Shown: positions 23,816-34,274 of the stretch, piece by piece
Layout: the number at the start of each line of letters is the position of its first letter
Numbering within the stretch: position 1 is the stretch's first letter
Source: Phocaeicola plebeius DSM 17135
Lineage (GTDB): Bacteria; Bacteroidota; Bacteroidia; Bacteroidales; Bacteroidaceae
Length of the DNA stretch: 64,000 bases
NCBI RefSeq assembly: GCF_000187895.1
Contig: NZ_DS990118.1
Span: forward strand, 157,158 to 221,157
Reading direction: 5' to 3'
Made by a program: the position numbers and the translations under genes
Notes under the pieces: model-generated
Told to the model about the DNA's origin: nothing
Databases searched by the model: none
Seen by the model: the letters and a program-made list of their open reading frames with translations, nothing else

Positions 23816-26149
23816 TTATTTAATTCCGTTAGTTAATGAATAAGGTTTATACTCTGTTTTTTGTCCTCTTTTCTTGTTCGGAGAGGCTCCCATCTTAAAC
23901 TCCCATACACCGCCTTCCAGCAGGTCTGCATGAGTGACATACAGTTTTTCGTATTTCTTTCCGTTAATGGTCAGTGACTGTACGTAACGCCGGCTGTCGC
24001 TTACACCAGGAGCTTTGATTTCCAGCGTCTTTCCATTAGGAAGATGTAGTTTCAGATAAGGGAAATAGGGAGCTCCAAGTACATACTGGTCCGTTCCAGG
24101 ACAAACAGGATAAAAGCCCATCACCGTAAACATGTACCAGGCTGACATCTGACCGCAGTCATCATTTCCTCCTAACCCGTTGATATCATTGCGATACATC
24201 CGGTCTACAATCTCACGTGTCCAGAACTGTGTTTTCCAAGGCTGTGAGGTCCAGGCATACAGATAAGGAATGTGATGACTGGGTTCATTGCCGTGTACAT
24301 AACCGCCTATCAGACCTTCTTCCGTAATATCCTCATTCTTTTCATAATATTTTTTTGGAAGATGCATCTCAAAAAGCTCATTCAGACGATTCAGGAAAAC
24401 TTTCTCTCCTCCCATCAAGTCCATCACACCGTATACATCATGAGGTACATGAAAAGAGAAGTTCCATGAATTTCCTTCAATAAATCCTTCCCCATGTGTC
24501 TGCAAAGGATCAAAATCCGACTTAAAGTTTCCTATTGCATCACGTGGACAGGCAAAGCCTCTTTTCTTATCAAACACATTACGGTAATTCAAGGCACGGG
24601 CATAATATTTCTTGGCAATATCTTCTTTGCCAGCCTGCAAGGCCGTCTGATAGATAGCCCAGTCGTCATACGCAAACTCCAGGGTAGAGGAAACTGCCGT
24701 ACTGCTCTTTTCAAAAGGGATATACCCAAGTTTCTTGTAGTCATCCAAATGGTCATAATAATCAACATTCGATGTTTCTACCATCGCCTGCAAGGCTGCC
24801 TCTTTCTCCGTTACAACCTTCTTGGCTATGGCATCAGCCAGTACAGGCACGGCATGATACCCACTCATGCACCAGTTTTCATTTCCCATCAGGCTCCATA
24901 CCGGCAGCATTTTATGTACACTCTGCTGCTGATGTGCAATCATGGACTTTACCATATCTGCATTTTGCAAAGGGGTTACCAGGTTCAAGAACGGATGTTC
25001 CGCACGATAGGTATCCCACAGAGAAAAAATCGTATAATTGGTAAATCCATCCGCCCGATGCACATTATGGTCAAGCCCGCGATAATGCCCGTCCACATCC
25101 ATATACACGGAAGGGTTAATCATCGTATGATACAGCGAAGTATAGAACATGGCCTTCTGGTCTTCCGTTCCTTCTATTTCAAACTGCTCCAGCTTTTCAT
25201 TCCAGGCTTCTGATGCTTCCGCTACTACCTGCTCAAAGCTTTTTCCACCAGCTTCTGCCAATAAATTTTTCAGCGCCCCCTCCGTGCTGACAGCCGAAAG
25301 AGCCACTTTTACCACCAGCTCCTTATCGGAAGAAGTGTCAAAATTAAAATAAGAAACCACAGCACGTCCGCCTATTTCCGGGAAGTTACGATCCATCTTA
25401 AAACGTCTCCAGAAACCCGTATAAACCGGTTTCTTTTTATCTACATACCCGTAATCTTTTATCGGCTGTGAGAAAGAAATGGCAAAATACGTATAGTTCG
25501 TCCGGGCCCATCCGTTGGTTATCCGATAACCGGTCAGCAACGTATCATTCTCCACCCTCAGATGACTCCAGAGCACCTTTCCATCATAATTATAAATGCC
25601 ATGATTCAAATCAAGAACAATACGCCCGTCAGAGGAAGGGTAAGTATATTTATGAATACCGACACGAGGAGTAGCTGTAAGCTGAGCCTTTATCTGATAA
25701 TCTTCCAGCTCTACTTCATAATATCCAGCCGATGCGTGCTCAGTGGAGTGATTATAACGCGAACGGTATCCTTCATCCGGATGAGAAGCACGTCCCGGAT
25801 TCAGTTTCAGCTCTCCCACCGTCGGCATAATCAACATATCCCCCAAGTCGGAATGCCCCGTACCACTTAAATGTGTATGACTAAACCCTACAATAGTAGG
25901 ATCTGAATATTGATAACCGGCACAATACTTATATACGTCCTTCTGGTATTCTCCATTTACATTATGAGGAATGGTATCAGTATCCGGACTAAGCTGTATC
26001 AAGCCAAAAGGTACACAAGCGCCAGGGAAAGTATGTCCCATCCCATTGGTCCCAATAATTGGATTTACATAATCTACTGCCTTTTGTTGAGCAAATACCG
26101 GAGAAGAGAGCAGTCCGGCAAGCAAGCAAAAATATATTTTCCGAAACAT
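23816..26149 (-). CDS. GH92 alpha-mannosidase (second copy)
   Basis: A GH92 enzyme of about 777 residues. I place the start at MFRKIYFCLLAGLLSSPVFA (26149), which gives a clean signal peptide; the reading frame extends 15 codons further upstream. It shares with the downstream paralogue the motifs YVNPIIGTNGMGHTFPG, YTIFSLWDTYRAEHP, HGNEPSHH and GNDDCGQMSAWY. Two divergent GH92 copies in one locus suggest cleavage of different mannosyl linkages. Confidence 0.93.
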   Translation of the reverse strand: MFRKIYFCLLAGLLSSPVFAQQKAVDYVNPIIGTNGMGHTFPGACVPFGLIQLSPDTDTIPHNVNGEYQKDVYKYCAGYQYSDPTIVGFSHTHLSGTGHSDLGDMLIMPTVGELKLNPGRASHPDEGYRSRYNHSTEHASAGYYEVELEDYQIKAQLTATPRVGIHKYTYPSSDGRIVLDLNHGIYNYDGKVLWSHLRVENDTLLTGYRITNGWARTNYTYFAISFSQPIKDYGYVDKKKPVYTGFWRRFKMDRNFPEIGGRAVVSYFNFDTSSDKELVVKVALSAVSTEGALKNLLAEAGGKSFEQVVAEASEAWNEKLEQFEIEGTEDQKAMFYTSLYHTMINPSVYMDVDGHYRGLDHNVHRADGFTNYTIFSLWDTYRAEHPFLNLVTPLQNADMVKSMIAHQQQSVHKMLPVWSLMGNENWCMSGYHAVPVLADAIAKKVVTEKEAALQAMVETSNVDYYDHLDDYKKLGYIPFEKSSTAVSSTLEFAYDDWAIYQTALQAGKEDIAKKYYARALNYRNVFDKKRGFACPRDAIGNFKSDFDPLQTHGEGFIEGNSWNFSFHVPHDVYGVMDLMGGEKVFLNRLNELFEMHLPKKYYEKNEDITEEGLIGGYVHGNEPSHHIPYLYAWTSQPWKTQFWTREIVDRMYRNDINGLGGNDDCGQMSAWYMFTVMGFYPVCPGTDQYVLGAPYFPYLKLHLPNGKTLEIKAPGVSDSRRYVQSLTINGKKYEKLYVTHADLLEGGVWEFKMGASPNKKRGQKTEYKPYSLTNGIK

Positions 26150-26330
26150 ACTAAAAATAAGGTTTAAACTCCTTCTCATGTCATCATATAGCACTATAAC
26201 CAGACTATAACCACGACATAATCAGATAATTATCAATATATTAAAAACACCTATCAAAAAAAACTCATATACAATGCGAACTTAAACAATGTGCCTTCCC
26301 TATAACTCAGGCCTTTGCTACAACTTTACT

Positions 26331-28607
26331 CTATTCATGTTTTAACCATTCTGATGGACATTCAGTTTTTTCTCCTTCCTCATTAATGAGATACAACGTC
26401 AACACACCGCCGAAATAATCAAAATAAGAAAGTTCCAGTTTATGTTTACCTGCAGCAAGTGCCACCTGCGCGCTACGTTCTGCAGGAGAATGTAACCCAT
26501 CATTCTCTATCAACACCTGATCATCCAATTTCAAGATACTACCATCATCCGAAAGCAGTGAGAATGTATAAACACCGTCTGACGGAACCTCCAGATAGCC
26601 ATTATATACCATAGCCAAATTACCGGTTTTTCCTTCCGGATAAGCAATGCGTTCACTCACATAAGTCTTAATCAGCTTAGAAGAAGCGATGTCGGCACAT
26701 TTATTACCAGAAAAATCATACAAAGCCACATTCAAACCAGGTTTTAAATTCTCTGTAACCTTCAACGCCGGACGAACAGCTTCTTTCACAAAACTGGCTG
26801 TATATAATTTATCGAATGTACCATCCGGACGGAAAGCCCTGAATTTGAATTCAGTATCCTTTGTTACGGTAACAGGAGTGGTATACAATGCTGATTCACT
26901 GGAAGGATCAGTTCCATCCATTGTATAGCGAATCTCCACCTGCGGCATGATACAGTCGACTTTAAACTCTCCTTTATCAACAAATACATTACGATCATAA
27001 AAACCTGTCAAATCAGGAATCCGATAATTCACACTCAGCTTGTCAAGGCGTTTCAGCTGATTCATTACTCGCTGTTCGAAAGTTTTATAATCATTCAATC
27101 TGGATTTCTCACACCAGGCAATCTCACTCACCGCCATCATACGCGGAAAAACCATATACTCCATCCGTTCCATGGTCGGAATCCATTCTGTCCAGACATT
27201 ACACTGTACTCCCCACACGAGTGATTTCTGTGTATCCGACAGTCCAGAAGGCACCACATCCATGTCATATATTTTCTTCAAGAAATCAGATTTTTGCTCA
27301 TAATCAAAATACAAATGAGAATTCGGGCAGATTATCGTTTTCATACCAGCAGCTGTAGCTTTATGAACCGCATCCGTGCACCAGCTTCTCCACCAGGAAA
27401 TCACACTTTTATCTGACAAACCGTCTTCTACCACTTCATCCCAGCCAACGAGCCGTTTCCCGTTTTGCAAGAAAAAGGCTTCCATCTCCCTGACAAACCA
27501 TGCCTGTAAAGCTTCAGGAGTAGCCAGCCCCTCAGATTTCATTCTTTTCTGGCAATCTTTGCATTTATTCCAGTTGGTTTTATCTACCTCGTCTCCCCCC
27601 AAATGCACGTATTCATAAGGAAACATTTGAAAAACTTCACGCCAGATATTTTTGCAAAATTCCAGTGTAGAATCCTTTCCCACACATATCGGTGAAGAGA
27701 ATACTTGCCCCCAGCCAATAAGTCCGTCGCAAGCAATATCAGGGTATTGCTGTATAGCAGCTAAGAAATGTCCCGGCATATCAATTTCTGGAATTACGTC
27801 AATTCCCCTTTCCGCCGCATAATTTACCACTTCCTTGATTTCATCTTGAGTATAGAAACCTCCATAAATAGTATCACCTTCAATGACAGATGTTTTGTCT
27901 GTCGGTATAGCATAATCCGGATTATGCATCGATTTCTCTAATTGCATGCATGTACGGTCCTGGTCATTATATTTTCTCCAGGCTCCTTTTTCTGTCAATA
28001 GAGGATATTTTTTGATTTCAATTCTCCATCCCTGATCATCCGTCAGATGCCAATGAAATTTATTAAACTTATAAAGGGACATCAGATCCAGCAGTTTCAT
28101 TACTTCTTTCTTAGAATAAAAATGCCGGGAAACATCTAAATGCATCCCTCTCCACTGATAGTGAGGATAGTCAGTTATTTCTACATTAGGAATAGACAAA
28201 CCCGACTCTGCTTCTATCGGCAAAAGCTGACGTATGGTAGAAATACCAGCCACAATACCCGAATAATCTGAGGCCTCAAGAAGAAGTCTATCATTATTTA
28301 CTGAAAGATGATACCCCCCCTCTTTCATTCCTTCAATCATTCGCAATACAATGGAAGCTGATAGCTCTTCATGACTCTCCACCAAATCTATTTCCAAAGA
28401 ATTTTGCAAAAGCGTATGAGCTGGAGCTAAATTCTTATCATTAATATATAATGACATTCCAGATTTAAAAGTGAACAGTCCATCGCTCTTTATTATTTCT
28501 ACCGGAGAAGGGATTATATCTTTCTCTGTAGATAAATTCTTTTGAGCACACGATATCAAAGCAGATACACTAATTGCTAATAAAAAAGACTGAAGAGATA
28601 TTTTCAT
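26331..28607 (-). CDS. GH20 beta-N-acetylhexosaminidase lipoprotein with PA14-like C-terminus
   Basis: A 758-residue lipoprotein (SVSALISCAQ). The layout is an N-terminal GH20b-like domain (about 30-150), the GH20 barrel (WRGMHLDVSRHFYSK onward) with the catalytic Asp-Glu pair in HLGGDEVDK near residue 339, a chitobiase-type C-terminal Ig segment (EIRYTMDGTDPSS) and a PA14-like domain (about 625-750, YTFSLLSDDGSILKLDDQ). It releases terminal GlcNAc or GalNAc. It is the first gene of the leftward glycan operon, with a gap of about 180 bp before the GH92 start. Confidence 0.93.
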   Translation of the reverse strand: MKISLQSFLLAISVSALISCAQKNLSTEKDIIPSPVEIIKSDGLFTFKSGMSLYINDKNLAPAHTLLQNSLEIDLVESHEELSASIVLRMIEGMKEGGYHLSVNNDRLLLEASDYSGIVAGISTIRQLLPIEAESGLSIPNVEITDYPHYQWRGMHLDVSRHFYSKKEVMKLLDLMSLYKFNKFHWHLTDDQGWRIEIKKYPLLTEKGAWRKYNDQDRTCMQLEKSMHNPDYAIPTDKTSVIEGDTIYGGFYTQDEIKEVVNYAAERGIDVIPEIDMPGHFLAAIQQYPDIACDGLIGWGQVFSSPICVGKDSTLEFCKNIWREVFQMFPYEYVHLGGDEVDKTNWNKCKDCQKRMKSEGLATPEALQAWFVREMEAFFLQNGKRLVGWDEVVEDGLSDKSVISWWRSWCTDAVHKATAAGMKTIICPNSHLYFDYEQKSDFLKKIYDMDVVPSGLSDTQKSLVWGVQCNVWTEWIPTMERMEYMVFPRMMAVSEIAWCEKSRLNDYKTFEQRVMNQLKRLDKLSVNYRIPDLTGFYDRNVFVDKGEFKVDCIMPQVEIRYTMDGTDPSSESALYTTPVTVTKDTEFKFRAFRPDGTFDKLYTASFVKEAVRPALKVTENLKPGLNVALYDFSGNKCADIASSKLIKTYVSERIAYPEGKTGNLAMVYNGYLEVPSDGVYTFSLLSDDGSILKLDDQVLIENDGLHSPAERSAQVALAAGKHKLELSYFDYFGGVLTLYLINEEGEKTECPSEWLKHE

Positions 28608-28813
28608 ATTATTAAATTTTGGGTTGCTTACGCTAAGTGTCAGAATCCATCATGCATGATTCTTTCTTATGATGCAAAGAAACGAAAAACAAGCCCGTTC
28701 AATGTCCCGCTTACTGCCAAAAAAGAGAGAAGTTTTAAAATGTCATAAAAATATCATGATAACCAACTTGTCCTCTTTTACACAACTGATAGTCAATTAA
28801 ATAAAAAAATAAT

Positions 28814-28849
28814 GTCTCAAAAGAGCACATTACAATACTCTTTTGAGAC
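28814..28849 (-). terminator. Terminator after the Reg_prop/AraC regulator
   Basis: A perfect 12-bp inverted repeat (GTCTCAAAAGAG at 28814-28825, CTCTTTTGAGAC at 28838-28849). Read leftward it is followed by ATTATTTTTTT. The rest of 28608-28882 is AT-rich and I see no other gene or clear motif in it. Confidence 0.8.
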
Positions 28850-28882
28850 AGATATAAAATCAAAGAAATGACAGAATTATTT

Positions 28883-31815
28883 CTATTTTCTATCATTTGT
28901 CTCATCACCCAATGAAGGTGTATTCCTAAAATCTTTCGGAGTACAACCAAATTTCTTGATAAATTCTTTGTAAAAATAAGAGCGACTATTAATTCCAATC
29001 ATAGAAATAATTTCCAATATAGATAAACTGGTATTCTTTAATAAGTCAGCAGCCTTTTCAAGTCGACACAATTTTATGAATTCATTAGGAGAGATATCGG
29101 CTGTCATTTCATTAAACTTACGATAGAATTGACGAGTACTCAAATTCAATTCAGACGCAATAAATGGAATTCCTAATTCTTCATTATCCAAATTATTTTC
29201 CACTATCGCTACAAATTTCTCCAACACATCCATCTGTTCCACACTATGTATCGTAAACCGTACACCATAATACATCACCTCCTGAGACGTCTCTTCGATA
29301 TCCACTTTAGAATCATCTATATGACCCTTTCCCACAAAAACATCAACCGGATTAAAAGAAGGGAAAAAATGTAATATAGTTCCGACAAGAAGGAATAGTA
29401 AAATAACTAGTCCTATATATAACAAAGGAGATTTATACCAGGGCGTAGTAATATAAATAGGAATCATCAATATCTTCTCATTATTTTCATTTATATCTCT
29501 CTTATAACGCACCTTAAACATATATTTACCAGGAGGAACACTCGAATAGGTTACATCATTTGTCTTACTAAATATCGACCAATCCGCGTCATATCCTTCC
29601 AACATATAGGAATATTCAATATTCTCTCCCCCGACAAAATCAGGTACAATAAAATTAAATCTGAAAAATACCTTTTCACCATCTATTTCCCATCCATTCC
29701 GACCATCTTCCTCATAATTTGGTGAGAAAGCTCTTTTATTCTCTATCCAAAAATCGCGTAGAACTATATTTTGAAATGGACTATAAACAGCCGTAGAATT
29801 ATCAGACAGATACAACAATCCGTTTACCCCACCAAAGAAAAGTCGTCCGCTATAAGGACATTTATAATATGCACCATCACTAAACTCTTCAATATGTATG
29901 CCATTCCCGTAAAAAGTATGAATTCTTCCATTCATAGGATTGTATTTATTCAATCCTTTGTTACTACTCATCCAAAGAAAACCATTCTTATCAGGTAAGA
30001 TTCCATGAATCATATCATTCGAAAGGCCATGTTCCTGTCCGATATAGCTTATTGCCCGTACACTGTCTTCCTCATATTTCATAGAAACAACTCCTGTAGA
30101 AGTACCTATATAGAACTTATTCTCATCATATTGACAGAAGGACAAGACATCATCTACCGGACGATTTAACTTCTGTTGAAATGAAATAAGCTTATACGTG
30201 TTATCTTTTATATTATATCTGACAAGCCCTTTGCCTCTATCACCTAACCACAATACAGAATCACCCTGATTAGCCATGGAAAAGAAGACAAGATACACAT
30301 CATTGTTATCCTTAGAAATTATTTTTTCTTCTTGGTCGGTTATTAAAATCCGATTTCCTTTAAAATCCACTTTCAGGCGGACAAGTCCAAGCATATTGAC
30401 CGAAACCCATAACGTAGAAGCATCTTCCTCATATACTCCTTTTATTTCTACAGTATTACCTTTCGTATCGAAACCTTCCACCTCAATCATTCTTGATTTC
30501 TCAAATGAATAGAAATAAAGTAAGTTCGCATTGGTTCCCCCAATCCACATTCCATCATGAAACTGACTTTCATGAATCGAAAATACACGATTATCATTTT
30601 CCCATGGCAGATAATCAGACAAGGCCTGACGGGAACTACCAGAATACAATTCCACCGCCTCCTTTTTACCCCAATTTTTTTCATATTCAGGTATATGTAT
30701 CAGTCCATCCCCTTTTGTACCAAACCACAATCCTCCATAGCGGTCAGTAGCAATACTTCTTACCTGACGCTTCAGTAAAGGAGACAAACGTGTCAGCTCC
30801 AGAGTCTGAGCTATTGAATTATTTTTTGTCAACATTAAGACACCCTGTCCGTCTGTGCCTACCCAGGCTATATCATTATACCGATCTTTAGTCATCGAAA
30901 AAATCCGAACACTACGGTCTATCACCTCTTCCCTATATTCTTTTGAAGAATTCAAGGATACAAGTCCGTTCAGATGAAAAGCAATAATGACATCTTCCTG
31001 CAAAGAAGTTATATTTTCAATTTTCCCGTACTGCTGCATCAAATCGGATATATTCCTGATATATACCTTGGTCTTAGCCGCGACATCATAAAGATAAAGG
31101 TTATTCTCTGCATCAATAAAACTAAATGAATCGTTTTGTACGAAATAGCGATTTACAGAAACATTGTGCAACTTAATCAGTTCTTTTTCCAATTCTATCT
31201 TTATTGACTTTTGAACTGAGAAAGAAGGAATCTTAAAGCATACCACATCTGAAGAGCCTGCATACAATAACCATATCTCACCTGAATCTGTAACCAATGC
31301 CTGCGTACACTTTTCAGCATCAGGTATGATATTTCCCAAAGAAACAAACCTCTTTAAAGTTGTATTAAAATACAATAATTCGGAGCCGTTTACAACCCAA
31401 GAATCACCTTTTGCATTAGAATACACTACATAATTTTCCGAATCAGTATATATTTCTTCTATTTCCCTTTTTACCAAGGAAAAACGAGCTACTCCCAAGA
31501 ACGTTTTCACCCATAGGCACTGATTATCAGCCTGACAAATTTTGTGGATAATATTGCTTTTAAAAGTAAAATCCTCATTATAAGGGCTTTTCGAGCGAAA
31601 CACACTCATGGTCTTACTATCATAACAATTCAAGCCATCGTATGTTCCGAACCACATAAGCCCCCATCAGAGTCTTGAAAAATAGTCAATACGGCACTAT
31701 TAGAAAGTCCATTTGTTGAAGTTATATTGTTTATCAAGTATTTATCATTGACACTAGCCTTGATATGTACAATTGCAAACAGAAAAAATAAAAATATGAA
31801 TAGTTTCAGCTTCAT
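28883..31815 (-). pseudogene. Frameshifted Reg_prop/Y_Y_Y sensor with AraC-type HTH
   Basis: The gene starts at MKLKLFIFLF (31815) with a signal peptide. It reads to FQDSDGG and then loses frame at a run of five G (about 31662-31666 on the plus strand). The expected continuation MWFGTYDGLNCY resumes in another frame at 31657 and runs 924 codons. It has beta-propeller Reg_prop repeats, a Y_Y_Y domain (YSYMLEGYDADWSIFS), one membrane span (LLYIGLVILLFLLVGTIL) and an AraC HTH (ASELNLSTRQFYRKFNEMT). There is no histidine kinase or receiver domain. It is adjacent and upstream of the glycan operon and probably regulates it. The break could be genuine, phase-variable or an assembly error. Confidence 0.8.
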
Positions 31816-32032
31816 CGGGAAAATAGCATACATTAATCTTAAATATATACAATATTATACTATTTGGACGAAAAAACAAAGAAATAAACAAAAAAATCGA
31901 ATAAAGACTCCCCTATCACTTTATAATCAGTAACACTATCAGCCTGTCCTGTGATATTATTTAGCCATCGTTCTATTAAAAATAAAAACATGCTTTCCTA
32001 GACTTACCCTTTACTATCTTAAAACAAATAAT

Positions 32033-32040
32033 TACTTTTG
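32033..32040 (+). promoter_or_regulatory. -7 box upstream of the aspartyl protease gene
   Basis: TACTTTTG matches TAnnTTTG and predicts a start near 32047. This supports the ATG at 32122 over the in-frame codon at 32038. The remaining part of 31834-32032 is AT-rich, with no other gene seen. Confidence 0.5.
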
Positions 32041-32121
32041 CCACAAATCTTTGATAGTTTGCAGAAAGCCCCCTTTCCAAAGACTAAAAGTCAAAAACCT
32101 TATTTCTATCATACAAGAATC

Positions 32122-33039
32122 ATGAAATCATTTATACTCGTGCTATTAACAGAATGCCTATCCATTTTATTCGCCCATGCACAAGTAATGGACAGCATTC
32201 CCTTTGAATTAGGAAAAGATAATCGTGTATACATACATTGCCGTGTAAATGATAGTGACACACTACGCTTTTTATTCGATACGGGAGCAACGGACATGGT
32301 ACTCAATCCCAATTCCCTCCGAAGTAATTTCTCAATCAGCTGGAATGAACAAATCATTAACCAAGGAGCTACTGGAAGTAATTCTGTACTTTCCAGTTCT
32401 TCCAACACCTTTACCATAGGAAAAACCTCCATCAAAGCACTTCGTTTCTTACGTATTTCCTACCCTGCCGATTCATGGGACGGAGTTGTAGGGTTAAGTT
32501 TCATATCCCGTTATCCCATACGTATTGATTATTCAACCCGTCAAATTTATCTATACGAGAAAGAATCATTCACTCCTCCCAGTCCTTCCATCCGGTTGAA
32601 GGTAGAATATGAACTAGGAGTCCCTGTCGTTCCATTACAAGTGCGCATCAACGGGAAAGACTACCAAGTACGGGCAGAAATCGACATGGGATCAGACCGC
32701 GTATTTGATTTAAATACCCCCTTCGTCCGCCAACACGACCTAGAAAAGTCACAAACCCCGTTTGCCATTTCAGAAATTACCAGTTCGGATGCTAATCAAG
32801 GAAAATTATACAATGTATATTTCGATGAGGTAAAACTTGGCAATCTCTCTCTCCCATGTATTCCAGGAGCCTTTTCAACTCTTACAACTGGGGTACAAGC
32901 CAGTGACAAAATGGATGGGGTTCTTGGAAACAATTTTTTGCAACGCTTCCATCTCACATTAAATCTGCAAGAAGGATATATTTACTTACAGCCCAATAAT
33001 CTTTTATACAAACCGTTCTATGATTTCTTAATCTATTAA
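32122..33039 (+). CDS. Retropepsin-like aspartyl protease, exported
   Basis: A 305-residue protein beginning MKSFILVLLT with a signal peptide ending near AHAQ. Two pepsin/retropepsin-like halves are visible. The first has the catalytic motif FLFDTGATDMVLN. The second has EIDMGSDRVFDL, where the DTG/DSG motif has become DMG, followed by DGVLGNNFLQRF. This layout is common in Bacteroidota clan AA proteases annotated as retropepsin-like or aspartyl protease family proteins. The substrate is unknown. It is a single gene with its own promoter. Confidence 0.78.
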   Translation: MKSFILVLLTECLSILFAHAQVMDSIPFELGKDNRVYIHCRVNDSDTLRFLFDTGATDMVLNPNSLRSNFSISWNEQIINQGATGSNSVLSSSSNTFTIGKTSIKALRFLRISYPADSWDGVVGLSFISRYPIRIDYSTRQIYLYEKESFTPPSPSIRLKVEYELGVPVVPLQVRINGKDYQVRAEIDMGSDRVFDLNTPFVRQHDLEKSQTPFAISEITSSDANQGKLYNVYFDEVKLGNLSLPCIPGAFSTLTTGVQASDKMDGVLGNNFLQRFHLTLNLQEGYIYLQPNNLLYKPFYDFLIY

Positions 33040-33395
33040 TGTTTTTATTCCTGTAAACAGCAATTACTCGTAAAAAGAAAAACAGCCGTGAATTAAAACG
33101 GAAAGACAAAACAACATTCTATATCCTCCTTATCAGAGCCCTATGTTTCCGATAGCAGAACTCTACGTTTTCCATGACAGAAACATAGGTTTTTGCCATG
33201 GAAAACATCAACTATAAAGAAAGCCTTACTACTTAATTCAAAGGGATTTTATAAAAGCTTGTTTCTATGGTAAAACACCCAAGACAAGCATACAATTCCA
33301 AAGACAGCGTAGGTGCAGCACCCACATAACCGTCACTACCGAAGAAAAAGACTGAGAGCAACATTTTATAAAGCAGCAGATAAAGAGTTTTTTTG
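33040..33395. other. Intergenic stretch with interleaved repeats
   Basis: No gene is seen. At 33142-33207 there are three imperfect 22-base units beginning TATG, TACG and TAGG followed by TTTCC/TTTTGCC-type text. They contain two perfect 10-bp inverted repeats that interleave: CCTATGTTTC (33140) with its complement at 33180, and GTTTTCCATG (33167) with its complement at 33197. Confidence 0.6.
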
Positions 33396-33403
33396 TACCT
33401 TTG
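33396..33403 (+). promoter_or_regulatory. -7 box for the cyclophilin operon
   Basis: TACCTTTG matches TAnnTTTG and lies 19 bases before the ATG at 33423. This shows that an in-frame TTG at 33393 cannot be the start. Confidence 0.65.
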
Positions 33404-33422
33404 CAAAACCAACTTTCTTCAC

Positions 33423-34262
33423 ATGAAAAAATTATCTATTTTATTCACATTGATGGCCTGCTGCCTGATGGCATGCAGCGGCGGTCAGAAAAAGACAACC
33501 GATATGGAAACAGGAAACGAAACACTTGTACGTCTGGAAACGACCATGGGAAACATCACGGTCAAACTGTATAATGAAACTCCCAAGCATAGGGACAATT
33601 TTATCAAACTGGCGAAAGAGGGTACTTACGACAGTACGCTCTTCCACCGCGTAATCAAGAATTTCATGATTCAGGCAGGCGACCCGCAGAGCAAGACTGC
33701 TACCGATACCACTACATTGGGTAACGGAGATGTAGGTTACACACTGCCGGCTGAATTCAACCCGAAATTCTTCCACAAGAAAGGTGCGCTGGCTGCTGCC
33801 CGCTTGGGTGACGAAGTAAACCCGAACAAGGAATCTTCAGGCTGTCAGTTCTACATTGTAACTGGACGCAAATTCTCTGAAGCACAGATGATCAGCATGG
33901 AGAACCAGTTGAATGAGGCACGTTTGGAAACAGTGTTCAACGAACTGGCCCGCAAGCACATGAAAGAAATCTACAAGATGCGCAAAGCCGGCGACAACGA
34001 CGGTCTGCTGGAATTGCAGGACAGCCTGGAAGCACAGGCACGTGGCATCGTAGCCAAGGAACCGGCTCTGAAATTCAGCCGTGAACAGATTGCAGCTTAT
34101 ACTACCGTAGGAGGTGCACCTCATCTGGACGGAGCGTATACTGTATTTGGAGAGGTGACAGAAGGTATGGACGTCATCGACAAGATTCAGGCTGTAAAGA
34201 CCAACCGTGCCGACCGTCCGGAAACAGACGTACGCATTTTGAAAGCAACCGTGATTGAATAA
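33423..34262 (+). CDS. Cyclophilin-type peptidyl-prolyl isomerase lipoprotein
   Basis: A 279-residue lipoprotein (ACCLMACSGG). The cyclophilin fold is clear from VRLETTMGNITVKLYNETP, FHRVIKNFMIQAGDP and the late segments DGAYTVFGEVTEGMDVIDKI. Between SGCQFYIVTG and HLDGAYTVFGEV there is an insertion of about 75 mainly helical, charged residues (about 150-225) absent from minimal cyclophilins. It should assist folding of exported proteins. It opens an operon with the M16 peptidase (12-bp gap). Confidence 0.9.
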   Translation: MKKLSILFTLMACCLMACSGGQKKTTDMETGNETLVRLETTMGNITVKLYNETPKHRDNFIKLAKEGTYDSTLFHRVIKNFMIQAGDPQSKTATDTTTLGNGDVGYTLPAEFNPKFFHKKGALAAARLGDEVNPNKESSGCQFYIVTGRKFSEAQMISMENQLNEARLETVFNELARKHMKEIYKMRKAGDNDGLLELQDSLEAQARGIVAKEPALKFSREQIAAYTTVGGAPHLDGAYTVFGEVTEGMDVIDKIQAVKTNRADRPETDVRILKATVIE

Positions 34263-34274
34263 TCTGATTTCCGC

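Noticed and set aside
33140..33207. Short CRISPR array
   Set aside because: The 22-base units are contiguous with no spacers and no cas genes are nearby. No CRISPR array is seen anywhere in the window.
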